A stretch of DNA of 64,000 bases from Burhinus oedicnemus. Its lineage: Eukaryota > Chordata > Aves > Charadriiformes > Burhinidae. The stretch spans positions 1,077,010 to 1,141,009 of the forward strand of contig VFFE01007070.1 of the NCBI GenBank assembly GCA_008921705.1. Reading direction: 5' to 3'. The notes under the pieces are model-generated. The model had not been told where the DNA came from, made no database searches, and saw only the letters and a list, made by a program, of their open reading frames with translations. This document shows positions 37,293-49,504 of the stretch, piece by piece (the first letter of the stretch is position 1; every line of letters starts with the position of its first letter). A program made the position numbers and the translations under genes.

Positions 37293-39873
37293 TTATTTGT
37301 CCTTTAGACAGAAAATAACAACAATAACAAAGTTTTCTTACTCATTGTGGGGAAACAAACCTCACAACCTTACATAATTTTTCATTCCATTTGTTTACAT
37401 GCCTGGCCTGATATTTGCATAGCTGAAAACCTCTCCCTCATAAACACTTTTTATTTCACATGCCTAACTAAGAATTATTTTGTGATAAAATTGTCTAAAC
37501 TTCCTCATCATTAACTTCTTTAAATTATACTGTCTGAAGATGTTTATGGATTAGCTAAGTAATCTACCGTGGAGCACAAACTGCAAACCAAAGTGAAATT
37601 GAGTTCCCAGCTGACTGAGAAGGTAATTAATGATTTAACTGCACAACTCTTAGCAGATCTATAATGCAACTTAAAAGCTAATTGAGAACTGTACAACCAA
37701 AGGAAAGAGGAAAGCATAGAGCAGCCACAATACTCCTTTGAGTAGTATTTGGTCAGCCTGCTGTCAGAGAAAGTGGAAAAATAGCTATCCTAACCTCATA
37801 TAAAAATAAAGACACTGTACAAAAATATGTGCTAGCTTTGGGGAATTGGCATTTTATGATCACCTCATTAAGAGGGCAAGTTTCTAGCAGAGCACTGAAT
37901 TCCACAACTTCCCCTTCTCCCTGACCGGTAGCATTAACATGCTTCATTTCTCTCCCCACTCACAATTGCATCAAAACCCACCCCAGCAAACCAGCTGCCT
38001 AGAAGAGCCAGGAAATGCTTTCCACTGCCATTTTATAGCCTAGTTATCTTAATTACTCCCAGTTGACCGAGGAAGCCCAGAAGTAAGGCAATAGATTGGA
38101 TTGTGCTTTTACCTGGAGGAACTTTTCCAGATTTGTGGCAGCTGCTACAGAACCTTTAAGGACCAACAGCTTTTTTGCCACCTTATGTATGAGCAAGTGT
38201 TAATCTTTTCACAGTGAATGTGAGTATTTAGCATCTTACCACAGCCAAGGAAGTGAATAATGATTTAAGCTGTACAAGGATTTGCTCCACTCCAGCAATG
38301 TGCTGTCTGGAAGGAAGGCCATAGATTAGTTTTACCAGAGAGAGTACATGCCTAAATCTCACTGTCACAGCCCTCAAGCCCTATAACATACATAGCATCT
38401 ACAGATCCCGAATTTTTAGAATAATAATAAGTAGTAAAGGTGCCAAGGCCAAACTGTGTAAAACTTGGCAGTACAGAAGCCCCATACATTTTTCAGTGAG
38501 AGGTACTCCTTTCAGCAACAAGTCAGGCTAGCACACATTTTCCACACCTATTTAGTAGTTTGGACACCACTACGCAAGGTATTTCAGAAGGACACATCAA
38601 TGTTCCCTTTTGTCGTGCCGTTATGCAGTTAAAGGGTCACCCAGATGTGATAGAGATCAGTGGTCACTCCAGCTCTCTCTCTGAAAGGACGTGGACTGCA
38701 TCATCAGCTACCGCCAGGGCAGCTGCCATAACCTGTACCTCACAAGTTGTTCTAAGAGTTAATTTTCCTCCAGTAGAAAAAGGATTTCAGCTTGCATCAA
38801 CACACTGTGGGTAGCTGTGCTACCCAACCTTCCAGTGTCAGTCACTGCAGCTCTCTCTAGCCAGATTCTACAAGCCAGAGTGGGCGCAAGCATGTCAGTA
38901 CAATAATGGACCGCAGACCTTGTTCTTTTTTGAATGTTGTTGTCTCCCAACAGGTCAGAAGAAGGCACATGAGGGTCATGTCCCAGGACACTCCCTCCTC
39001 AGCATCTCAGCAGCCGCTTCCACAGATTTATAAAAAACATTGATTAGGGCTCTGTATTCTATTAAGCAATCAAAGCTCTAAGGGTGCAGCCCCTCAGCAA
39101 TTGTGGATTACCTGTATTTTTTTTTTTACTGTTAGCAGTAAGTTGTTCTCTTCACTGTAGACTTAGCCTGGTTTGAAAATCCCGTTATAAACTCCTATGA
39201 AAGTGTTACATGTGACAACAGAGGGACAGGAGCAACAGGTGGGTAAGAGCCAAGGCCAGCTCTTCAGTAAATATCCTGTTACGAATTCATTAGTGTGAAA
39301 TACAAAAGAGACCATCCTGTTTTTTAGATATAACAAATATGTAGCTTTACTCAAATTTCTCTTAATTTGAAACAAAAATCTTGGCTTAAATTCTTCCAAA
39401 TGAAAGTCCAGTAGAATGAAACGAGTGTGAAAGAGCTGAGATGCTATAGGGAATTAATAGACTTTTACAACCACAAGGTCAGTGAGAACTGGAACTGACT
39501 CCGTGCCTTAGGTATTTGCATTACCTCTTAACCTCCTTTAAGGTTCCCCAAAGTCCTTTAAATATTTCACTAAAGAAATAGCAGGGGTTCTGTATCTGAT
39601 CTGATCTGCAATTGATCCTAGATCATACCCATTCAAGTGCTGCCTCTATATAGTTGTATATGGTGTCCAGTATATACTCGCTTACTGGCTTCTTTCTCTT
39701 GAAATGGATAAGGAACTGAACTGGCTTTCTGCAATTAGGAGCAGTACTTAAATATTTGTCCTCTAGCTAGGTGACAACTTCCATGAAGTTGTAAGAGAGA
39801 GAGCTACCTGCCTGAGATATTTGGTTGGAATTCATCAATAAGTTCAAAAGATATTGGGGGTTGTAATTCATTA

Positions 39874-39917
39874 CAAAAACACCCCAACCCCAAACAAACA
39901 AAAAAAACCCAACAAAA
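39874..39917. repeat. C/A-rich low-complexity tract
   Basis: Alternating A and C runs (ACACCCCAACCCCAAACAAAC and on). Simple sequence only. Confidence 0.75.
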
Positions 39918-40389
39918 TCACATGACTAGAGAACACGGCCTTTGAATATCTAAGCTAAAACACTAACTGAAACCCATGCTGGATTGAAATCTTGGCCTTG
40001 CTGAAGTCAAAGGTGATTATATTTCAGTCCTGACAGTGTTTCACCTTATGTGTTCTACAAGCCAGCCTATGGAACTGTATATCAAAAAGACAGCTGTTTG
40101 TTTTGGTAGTAAAATAAAAAGAAGATACTAGTAAATCCATCAGTGTTCTTCCCCTCCCTGATGAATATATTCTCCACAGTCCCTGCCTCTGAAAGGTTAG
40201 CTGTCTCCTAAAGGCAGGAGCAATGAAATCACAGAATTCAGCTTCCTGCCTTTCTGTTTCACCTAAAACTGTTTTATTTGGAGGAAAAGGATCCTACGTT
40301 TCCTAAAATCAGCCCTTAGTTGTGCACTTGAGCCTCACAGTTATAAGGTAACACACACAGGTCTTTGATTAGACCCTAAAGTTTTCAAG

Positions 40390-40500
40390 CACTGTCTTTT
40401 TTTGTTATATGTCAATACAGTGCCTGACATAATGAAGCCAAAGGCTTTCCATCCTCTAACGTTTTGCATAAATAAATATTTAGATAAATAACATTAATAA
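40390..40500 (+). repeat. Possible ancient SINE 3' region
   Basis: The words 'atacagtgcctgacataatg' and, about 40 bases on, 'gcataaataaatatttagat' resemble the 3' part of old amniote SINEs ('tacagtgcctagcacaatgg ... aataataaa'). It is worn and could be misassigned. Confidence 0.4.
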
Positions 40501-42609
40501 AATGTCCCATGCAGAACAATTTGAAGAATCAGAGCAATAGTGGTTTTCTTTTTTTCTTGTTCAATGCATTTTGCAAGCCAGAATTACATAGCTGAACAGA
40601 ATGCAGACAGAGCCTGTGAGCAGACAGATTGGCTAAAGGTACAGGTTGTTAATCCTCTAGAAATGGCCTGTTATCATAGTTAAATCCCTCTTTTCAGAAA
40701 AGAAGAGAAAGAGAATGAGAGAGCAACTCATGTGCTTGTGTTTGTATTAATTTATTGTTGTTTAATTGTCATCTTGCAATACAAATAATGCTTTCTACCC
40801 AGGACATTCGCAGGAGATAAAAAAGGCACTTCACCTCTCCCGGGTCCCTTATGATCTCTCTGTGTCCTGACCAGAGCTGCTGGTTTTTAAATAAATCTAT
40901 TTTAATTTTAATGCAGCTTGTTTAAAGCTTAGAAATGCTGTTGCTGCTGCACAGGGAGAAGGAAAGCTAAGAAAGATACAATCTCATCAGAAATATTCCC
41001 TTTTGTACTTTCCCTGTTGGCAGTGTGATTTTTAGATAAAAGCAGAAACCTTGCTTGCTCTGTTTGGAGCAAGGCCATTGAAGAGAAGAAGAAATGTTCT
41101 GCAGATGCCTGTCAAGAGAGTAAGAAACAGTTTCATCATCTGCAGACTTCTGAGTCCCTCTAAACAACAGAGGTGAGGGTTTGCAGTAGCAGTGTATTAC
41201 CAAGGGATGTTACGGGTATCTTAGAGCTATTAGCACATATAGATGAAGGTAATGATAAATACCTATAGGTACCTATATATGATAGTAGTTATGAGAAAGC
41301 TACTGATGTGTTAGAATGTTCGTTAACTGTGTACTAAAATGTCTATTCTGAATTTAAGATTTCACTAACTACTTACAAGCCTCTCCTTACTGCGGTGTGG
41401 AGGGATAGCATGCATAAATGGCATCTGTAGAGTGACTATGAATGATCAACAGAATTGAGATGATGTTCACAGTGAGTTGGAATCTCAATATATGAGATAC
41501 TCAACCTTATTGGATGTCTTACACACACTTTGGATCACAGTTCAGCAGCTCCAATTGTCTTCCACACCCTGGCAAGTCCTGGCTCTTATTTATAATCTTT
41601 CATGTACTCAAATATCAACACAGTGTTGTAGTTACTCTAGGAAAGCTGTATGTAGCACTTCATCATGCTGGGTCAGAGAATGTTATTAAGCAATCAGAAG
41701 CAAAACACTGGCGTAATAAAATCAACTTTCTCATGTGTTACTAATGCCGCAGCTCAGAGGAAAACCAGTTAAAATGTCCATTTCAATTAAATCACGTACG
41801 TACATAACTACTTTGCTAAAGAAGAATAAATACAGGCACGTGCCTTGGCACTTTGCTGAATCCAGGCCTGATATAGCCTTTCTTCTTTTAAGCAGGCATT
41901 GGGAACAATATGTTCTTATGATATTAATATAACCCATCTGCCAGTTGCATAAAGGCTGGCAGATTACCTCATCGTTTTTCATCCTACATTACAAGAAAAA
42001 AAGCGAAAAAGAAACCCACCTCCAGTATTACTGGGATGCTGCAAAGCTGTGGAGGAAAAACTTGATGGTTTCAAAGCAACCCTTGCCATGCTCTAAGCAA
42101 AGACCTGCACTTCTAATTAAAATGTACAAATAATCCCAGAATATCAAAAAATCAGGACGAACAAATCTGTGCAGGCATCAATGGTGACAGTCACAACCGT
42201 ACTCTTGCTGTGCCTGGCTGTATGTTTGGAAACTAGAGCGGAGATTCCTCTTGGCCCTAACGGTGACCTGCAGTTTACGTTGTCCAAGGAGTGAGGTATT
42301 CCCACAACTGCAATAGCCACAGCAAATCAGACCTTCTTCCTAGGCAGATTTTTCTAGCTCCCTGTATGAAGGCTACTTTACTCTATTCAGCCCTCCATAA
42401 GGGCACTGTTGGTAGAGCTGGGCTTATAAATGGGGATAGGTAAAAAGCAAGCTCTACTTTTGTAATCCTGGCACTAAAAGTGTAAGAAGTGTCCGCTCAA
42501 ATCCACGTACAGAACAACTATATCACTCAGGACTAACTAGGTCAGGCACAGCACTGCATGCGTATACTGAGTTTAGATTCAGACAGGTAATTTCATATGA
42601 GCAGACTTA

Positions 42610-42614
42610 GATGC
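42610..42614. repeat. Left target-site duplication of the solo LTR
   Basis: GATGC immediately precedes the LTR's TG and pairs with AATGC (43346-43350) after the terminal CA. They match at 4 of 5 bases. Confidence 0.55.
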
Positions 42615-42957
42615 TGTCCTGGTTTGAGGTAAAACAGGACGAATTTTCTTCAGTAACCTTACTTTTTAACTAGGCCTCTTCTAACTACTGAAATTACTAG
42701 CATGTTTTGCAAAAAACTGTTCGCTCTCAGAGTGATAAGACCCATGTTTATAGTTGATGCCAAGGAATGGGATGCAGAGAGGCTCTGGCTTATACTTATT
42801 GCTATAACAACCAAGGGCAGCCAACTTTGTTACTTGCCCCGTTGGAGGGTCAGAAGCGGAAAAGCGTAGAGGGGTCACACCTGTGGGGAGGAGCGGACAG
42901 GACAGGTGACCCAAACCTGACCAACAGGGTATTCCATCCCATCTGCCTCATGCTCAG

Positions 42958-42965
42958 TATAAAAG
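42958..42965 (+). promoter_or_regulatory. LTR TATA box
   Basis: TATAAAAG lies about 344 bases into the LTR. It is the expected core promoter of the U3 region, so transcription (the start of R) would begin about 25-30 bases downstream, near 42985-42995. Whether it is still active cannot be told from sequence. Confidence 0.7.
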
Positions 42966-43207
42966 CTGAGGGATCAAAGGGTCAGGCCTTGTTCTTCAAT
43001 GGCTGGCATCCAAGGAGGACTCTGTCTGTTCATCTGCCTTTGATCCCAACCCTGAATCCAGATCCAGAATCCAGTTCTCGTCTGTCACTGAGTCCAGTCT
43101 GGGACTTTCCCAGTGCCTGCTGGTGATGTGATTGTCATCCTGGGAGCCTGATACGGTTTTGTATATATTTAATTATTTTCTTTTTATGATTTTATTATTA
43201 ATATTTC

Positions 43208-43213
43208 ATTAAA
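43208..43213 (+). terminator. LTR poly-A signal (ATTAAA)
   Basis: ATTAAA lies in an AT-rich stretch about 250 bases after the TATA box and is followed by a T/C-rich region. This is the usual layout at the end of R. It is the common variant of AATAAA. Confidence 0.6.
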
Positions 43214-43252
43214 GTAGTTTACTTCCTTCTAAACTCTTAAGTCTCTCTTTTT

Positions 43253-43298
43253 CTCTCTCTCTCCTGCCTCCCTTCGAAGCAAGGCAGGAGAGAGAGAG
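43253..43298. other. Perfect 17-bp stem hairpin near LTR 3' end
   Basis: The arm 43253-43269 (CTCTCTCTCTCCTGCCT) pairs without mismatch with 43282-43298 across a 12-base loop that itself contains CTTCGAAG. It lies in the presumed U5 part of the LTR, downstream of the poly-A signal. It may be an RNA structure of the element's transcript. Its perfection in an otherwise worn LTR is notable. Confidence 0.85.
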
Positions 43299-43345
43299 CA
43301 TTTGTTGTTCCACCTGATTGGGCCAATCCTGCCCAAACCACAGCA

Positions 43346-43350
43346 AATGC
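43346..43350. repeat. Right target-site duplication of the solo LTR
   Basis: AATGC directly follows the LTR's terminal CA. It matches the left copy at 4 of 5 positions, the one difference being consistent with age. Confidence 0.55.
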
Positions 43351-44399
43351 TCTGCTATGACAAGTCTCTCTAAATCACGTTCCTCTTTGACCTTGGTCAG
43401 GAAAGGTAGTTTTTCCCTTTTGATGTCAGGTTTTCTTGGGGAGAACAATCCTATTTATCTTCTCCGTTGCTGTGGCCCAGGGACAGAGAATGACTCTGTT
43501 GTGCTTGCAGCTGAAAACAAATCTCAAATAGTACCCAAATTTTGTTCTGCTTCAATAAATATGCAACGGCTGAAGTAATGTTTTGAAATTTGATTCTCCA
43601 AAACTGACTGAAGCTAGCAAGGAAAGAACTGTTTCATATTATTCCCTATGTGGGCTTACATATTATACTGTTATTGATCTAAATAATCTTGGAAAAACAA
43701 TGCTGAAATAGAACAGAAAATTGTATTTTAATTATATACATATATTGCATTTATGAAGAAGATTTTACATAAAAACATTAGCTGGTATCAAACATAAACT
43801 CAGCAATTTTCAAGGTGAAAAGAAATCATAAATGTTAATCTTGACTGGCCGCCTGCAGAATACAAGGCAAAAACTCTTACGCATTTACAGCTAGACTCAT
43901 AGTTTTTGGCTGAGCTACATGTTGAGAAAATATATTCAAATAAGATACCTAGCCCTGATGAAAAGATACACAAATAAAAATCTTCCAAATGCCATATTGG
44001 GTCTTTCCAATGCTTAATTTTCCTGATGTAAAAAAAATGTACTTAAAACTATTAATTTCGTTAGAGTTATAACAAATAATATCAGCTGTGCTTTTGGCTC
44101 TTGTCTCCAGTTTGCTTTGCATTTGGTAGGAGTAGTTCTGTTTATTTGTACCAGTTTCACCATTGCTTTCATTACAAGGGCATGAATCCAGTGCAACAAT
44201 TCTAGAGATGGGACCTTAATATAGAAGACTACTTAGAAAAACAGATAATAAACTTCTTTTATTAGACTTACACAAACCTGCAATAAAACAAGCCATAACA
44301 ATGTTTATGGATATTTTTATTAGCTTTTGTTTTATTTTCTTCCAGGAATTGTTTTCAATTTGAATCACAATCATTCACCCCATGGCTCAAAAAGGAATG
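43351..44399. other. Unique AT-rich DNA, no gene seen
   Basis: No repeat family or open frame of note was recognised between the solo LTR and the next CR1 fragment. Confidence 0.6.
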
Positions 44400-44780
44400 A
44401 TATCAGGTTGACTGAGAACTGGCTAAAGAATCATAAACAGGAGGTAAGAATAAATAATCATGCATTAAAATGAGATACTACATTCAGCAGGAAGAAAGGA
44501 ATTGGTGTTAGGCCTGCTTTTACTTAACAGCATTATTAATGATCTTGAAGAAGAAACAAACAGGACATTAATTAAAGTCCGTGGATCCAACTAAATTGAG
44601 ATGTTTTGCAAACACCATTGAGAAAGGGAAGATTATACAAAGAGAAAGAGACAGGTTAGAAAAATGAGCAGGGATCAGCACAGGTTTCACCTTGACCAAA
44701 TGCAGGTAATAAGATGAGAGAAAACAGTTTTACACATACATATTCAGTGGACTGAAATTCCAGAAAGACAATATCAACAT
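44400..44780 (+). mobile_element. Ancient CR1 RT fragment
   Basis: The order of words follows CR1 ORF2: 'gactgagaactggctaaaga' (before motif B), 'ggtgttaggcctgcttttac' and 'cattattaatgatcttgaag' (motif B to the L-F-N-I-F-I-N-D-L block), then 'ccgtggatccaactaaattg' (motif C region) and 'gtttcaccttgaccaaatgc' (the region downstream). Stops and indels break every frame. It is clearly older than the 30.8-kb copy. Confidence 0.6.
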
Positions 44781-47254
44781 AGACATGATAGATAAAGTGA
44801 AATAGAAATGAAAATATATTGCAACAGGACAATAAGAAACAAAACCAACAAGATAATCTGAAAAAGGATATGGCAGTAAGACCCTGACTCAGGAAAAGGT
44901 CCAAACTTAGCCACAGCTGTCGGTAGAGGGAAAAATTCTGGCTTGGATCCACAGTTTTTTTGGTTTGCATGAACAAGGTATTCACATGACAGACCTAAGT
45001 AACACAGCTGAGACTGACTCTGGAATAACACTACTTTCAGATGCTAGAGATACGTTGAGTAAAGAAACAGAAGGGTATTTGTGGGAAAATACAAAATGAG
45101 TCCTTAACTGTCATTTTTAGAAGAAGTTAAATCATAGAGCTGTCAGTGCTGATTTTTAATCTCACATCGGTGTGCAACAGGTACAGCACATTGCTTTGGA
45201 TAATGTATCATCTTGATTGGCTTATCATTACGATTAATAGTTCCTACTAGTATCTGATAGACATATAGCCTCCATGACAATCACACAGAAACTAGATTAA
45301 TTCCTCACCTCTTACTGCAAAGAGGAAATACCTGCAAAACATGGGAAGATTTAGAAATAGAAAAATTCCAAGATCTTGCAACAATTAAAAGGAGTTAATT
45401 GCAAAGTACAAAAGACATTAGAGCCTCAAAGCAAGTAGGTAACTATTGTAATTTCAACTTTGCCAGTGAAACTCTCTGAGGTTTTGATTAACCCTTACTG
45501 AGCAACTCACTGACTCAGCTCAGATCTGGCTCAGAGCTATGACCCCATGAGGTTAAGCATTAAATATCCAAGTAAGAACGAACGTTTGCGTATGAGCAGT
45601 GCAAAACCTTTGGAATGCTGAAAGACAATTTTTAATGAACCCTTTAGCTGATCTACCACTAAAACAAAACTAGGCCCTTCCTATAAGCCTGCACTCCCTT
45701 CTCCGTGTTCACTGCAGGCTCAAGTTACTTTTTGCTTTAGGATAGATTGGCTGATGTAAATATTCATGGATCCGATGCTATTTCTTTAAGTTATGCCATT
45801 TTACACCAAGTGAAAAAGATTGTGTAGACAATGAGGCAAAGCTGGTCTATGGCATGCTAGACAATCTCTGTCATCTTGATCAGCGTTGTGACACATACAC
45901 ACCAACCCCATAAGAAGGACACAGATCCTTGATCCCATACTGTCAAAACAGCATGAATGAACATGGATAAGGTGCAGATGTGTTGCAGACCTACAGCTGA
46001 GTTAATAGACCAGAACCTGCATTTTTTTGCACCTTTGGTGGGTCAGAATATATCTATGAGGTTCAAGAATAATTAATGGTTGGTTACTTGACACTACTGA
46101 AAGCCAGACCAAATCCTAGTTAATAAAGTTGAAATCACATTCACTGTGGTGTCTAGGCAATCCACATAAAAGTTAGGAATGAAATTAATGGAACTAGATG
46201 CAGAAAAGGAGCATTTAAGGTGAGTAATGAGAAAAATCATAGGTTGTAGATCCATTAGACTGGAGACCAGTCTCCATTCTGAAGGGAGTGGAAGGAGCCT
46301 TCATCACATGGGTCATTTAAAACTACTCTCAACAAAGTACAGGGAAATATACATGAGGAGCAATCAGTATTCAGTTGGAGACATATGGCAGTGCAACAAG
46401 GGTTCTAACTGGTTTCTTCTTTTTGTAGTTGTTAGGATTGACTGATTTCTCTAGATGTTGTTAGTTTCTGATTTTTAAAATCCTGTCTGGTGGGTATATT
46501 TGTTAATCACCATCCAACAAAAATCAAAACATACAGAAGGCAAGTAAAAAACAAGAATGAGGAGAATTGCTTAAAAAGGTTAAAAGCACTGAATAAAACC
46601 TGAAGGATTTGATTTTCTACCATTACATGTGAATGCCTTTGCTCTCATAAATCATAATCAGCAACTAGTTTAACGGTAAAAACCTATTGTGACTCACCAT
46701 AAATGTGCTGGTAAGAGCAACACATGAATACCAGAAAGTAAATATGTATTAGATACCTCTGTTTAACAGCTAGTAACTCCAAGTGGCATAAAAATCATTG
46801 TGGGAGATTGAATCACATTCTTCCTATGCCCTCCTGATGTAAATCTGGAATAACTCCATGCAATTCACTGTGAAACCTCTGTATTTAGTGTGGAGCAAGT
46901 GTTGAATTTGTAAAACTCTGCTGTGAATGGCTGAAGTTTTACAGTTTCTCAACTGAGCACGGAGAACAACTGTATTCATTTAAATGCAAGTCATGATAGA
47001 TTTACAGCTGGAGGAAATGAGAATTAGCTTTGAGAGTAATGCAAAACAGAAAAAAAATCCAAAGGTAATTTTAAAACAAGAGTACAGCCTTGTTGTGTTT
47101 TACCCTCCTTGCCAAGAAAAAATAACTTGCCTAAGATCTTGTGACCGATAAAGTGTTCCTGTGTTGGTTTGATGCTTCTGCCCTGAGAAAATACAGAAAA
47201 TTAGTATAATGCTAGCACTGGGTGCAAAGGAAAGGACGTCACTGGTAGCATTTT
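44781..47254. other. Mostly unique DNA with faint repeat traces
   Basis: No gene was seen. A stretch near 46230-46440 has some words like an old CR1 3' end, and 46805-46885 resembles another ancient repeat; both are worn. A possible minus-strand SINE trace lies near 47110-47190. Confidence 0.45.
46805..46885. repeat. Ancient repeat remnant ('taaatctggaataactcc' type)
   Basis: The string 'gatgtaaatctggaataact', followed by 'ccatgcaattcactgtgaaa', matches the centre of an old amniote repeat with 'gtaaatctggaataactccactgaattcagtgg'. I cannot name the family. A related pattern may lie at 58911-59000. Confidence 0.4.
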
Positions 47255-48238
47255 GCAGAGGTTTGTTCTGTTAAATACATCCATCAATGATTTGTGAAAG
47301 AGATGGATACGTGAGGTGATAAAGGTTTGCTGATCATTCAGAAATTTTCAGGATAGGAAAGATGAGGGCTGATGGTGAAAAATAGAGAAGAATCTAATGA
47401 GACTGAATGATTAAGAAATAAAATGGTAGATGTAATTCAGTGTAGATAAATGTAAAGTGATTCACTTAGGGGCACAAATCTTACCTTTCATACAAAAAGA
47501 CGTCTCTGAGCTGACCGTTACTACTCAGAATTGAGACCTTGCTGTTGTCACAGGTAATGATGAAAACACCACGTCAGTGCTCAGTAGTGACAAAAAGCAA
47601 ATATCGGCAAAAGAATAAGAACAGGACATAGTATCATGATGACATTTTAAAAATCTCAATTACAACAGGAAGGTTTGGTCTGCCATCTCTGAAAGAGTAT
47701 AGCAGCACTATGAAGACAGAAAGATGATGCAATAAGGGTCGAAACTGTGGAACAGCCACCAAATAAGGAAAAGCTGCATCTACTTGTTAGCCTAAAAAAG
47801 AGGTAAATAAGGAGAGAAGTGATAGAGGGCTACAAAATTAAGACTGAAGAGGGCAAATAGGAATACATTTTCACTGTTTCTGCCGGTAAAGAACTAAAGG
47901 ACATCAAACTAAGTTGGGGCACTGGGTTCAAAACAAACAAACAAAACCCAGGTGGTTCTTTATTCAGTGCATAGATAAGCTGTGGTCTTCCTTACACAGA
48001 ATATTTTGTATGCTAAACATTTTTTACAGGAGTTTTAGAGGTGATTGAACACCTTCATGGATCTGAAATCTATTGAGGGGTATCAAACACAGCTAAGCTG
48101 AACATTCTTGGGGAGCAGGAGAATATTCTGAGAAATGTTTGCTCTAGTATTTTATGTCTTCATAGGTTTCACTTTTACCAGTCACAGATGGATCTCTTGT
48201 CTGAGCAAATACTTCTGTTCTTATGTTCTAAGGTCGTA
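47255..48238 (+). mobile_element. Ancient CR1 LINE, about 1 kb, decayed
   Basis: Blocks of a reptile-type CR1 follow in order: 'catcaatgatttgtgaaaga' (47282) and 'gaggtgataaaggtttgctg' (motif C region), 'ttcagtgtagataaatgtaa' (47437), 'gtgatagagggctacaaaat' (47820), 'gggttcaaaacaaacaaaca' (47926), a 3' UTR-like 'atctattgaggggtatcaaa' and a terminal 'tacttctgttcttatgttct'. It runs from RT motif C to the 3' end, so it is 5' truncated. No frame is intact. The family differs from the young copy at 30.8 kb. Confidence 0.68.
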
Positions 48239-49469
48239 TAAAAATGGTTTTACCCAAACCACGACACCCATAGAGGAAAGCTGAACAATGGAAATTACTG
48301 GCTTTTTTCTGGTGTTGTGGCATGCGGTCATTTTATTTATTTAATGTCTGACAGAGCGTTCCATATCATTGCCCAGCAAAGCATTTAAGCACACACTAAT
48401 TTAAGCCACAGGAACAGGATCTTTTTTACTCAGAAAAATATGGATGTAAAGGAGACTACTTGCAGTTTAAAATTTTGGACAAGAATGCTTGAAAAACATC
48501 TTTTTACAGGGAGTTCTACTACAGCAGTCTCAGACAAAAAAGGGAATTGAGATAGCAGAGGTTCTTTTTCATATGTGAAGGCAACCAAAGCCTGTAAGCA
48601 CTTGATCAAGCCCCCTCCCCCCAAGATATTGGAAAGCACCTTCATTATTTTTAACAGCCATGGGATCACATAGATTTGGATAATACATTTGTTGTTGACT
48701 TTTGCTCTGAATAATACCAGGTTAAAGGTCTCCCAGGAGCTCAGGTAGTCTGTGTTATTATGGTAGAAGCAAGCCAATTTCTTTTGTGTGTTGACGGCAC
48801 GCAAGAAATCAGATCACTCCATTAGACTCAATATTAACCACTTCCTTGAGACAGAGGATCAGATTCTCATTTGAAAGATTGCTGGCTGAAGGAAGCTCAC
48901 CACGTAAGTTCAAGTGAGCTGAAACTCAAATCTCTAGGTTTGTAACAGGATACTTTAATCATTCTGTTACAAACTTTTTGTCTGCCTGGGGCTTTAGAAG
49001 AAAAGAATAAATATAACATTTTAAGGAGATCATAAAATGCACTAAGGTGTGTAGCTGTTACAAGATAATTACATACTCTTGGGGTATAATGAGGGCCATG
49101 TACCTTAAAGATATAAGAAATGTGGGTACTTCAGCTGAGTACATTCCCTGGAGTATATAATTCTATGCTGAATATGGTATAATGGACTCTTAAGTGGACA
49201 AAACCAGAAAGGCTAAGTGATTCTGAGCTAGGTATTGTACCATCATCACACAGATTGCACTCTTAATTAGTCAGTTAAATTACTTTCTCTCTCCTTTTCA
49301 TTGGCTTCTGTTAGATGTTGTTTCATCTGCAAGCACAATTTTAATTTTGCTAAGGTTGATCATAACCACAGAAGACTGCAAGAACTCACAGTAGTCTAAT
49401 GTAACCCCTAATTACCTGGGCTCACTGACAAAAGGAAAAAATGTTACTTTGCATCAACATCACTAAAGT

Positions 49470-49504
49470 AATAAAAGCAACATCCCACAAAAAAAAAAAA
49501 AAAA
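49470..49504 (+). other. AATAAA plus A-tract: possible retrocopy 3' end
   Basis: AATAAA at 49470-49475 is followed 12 bases later by a run of about 16 A. This is the layout of a reverse-transcribed mRNA tail. No coding sequence was recognised upstream and I could not find flanking direct repeats. It could be a 3' UTR-only retrocopy or chance. Confidence 0.3.

Larger units (their letters stand above)
37293..42614. other. Unique DNA, no gene seen
   Basis: There are no open frames with recognisable domains. A C/A-rich low-complexity tract lies at 39874-39917 and a possible SINE 3' part at 40390-40500. Confidence 0.55.
42615..43345 (+). mobile_element. Solo LTR of an avian endogenous retrovirus
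   Basis: The 731-bp unit starts TGTCCTGGTTTG and ends CAAACCACAGCA, so it has the TG...CA ends and imperfect terminal inverted repeats of an LTR. Flanking 5-bp direct repeats GATGC (42610-42614) and AATGC (43346-43350) differ at one base and fit an old target duplication. Inside are a TATA box, a downstream poly-A signal and a T/C-rich 3' part with a strong hairpin. No primer-binding site, gag, pol or env sequence lies on either side, so the provirus was most likely reduced to one LTR by recombination between its LTRs. It resembles LTRs I remember from songbird genomes; the ERV class is not certain. Confidence 0.82.

Noticed and set aside
46160..46440. A stretch with some words like an ancient CR1 3' end ('gggtcatttaaaac', 'aacaaagtacagggaaatat').
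   Set aside because: The block order is incomplete and no terminal repeat is visible; too weak to annotate.
47110..47190. 'aataacttgcctaagatctt' resembles part of a minus-strand SINE.
   Set aside because: Only one block matches; it could be chance.
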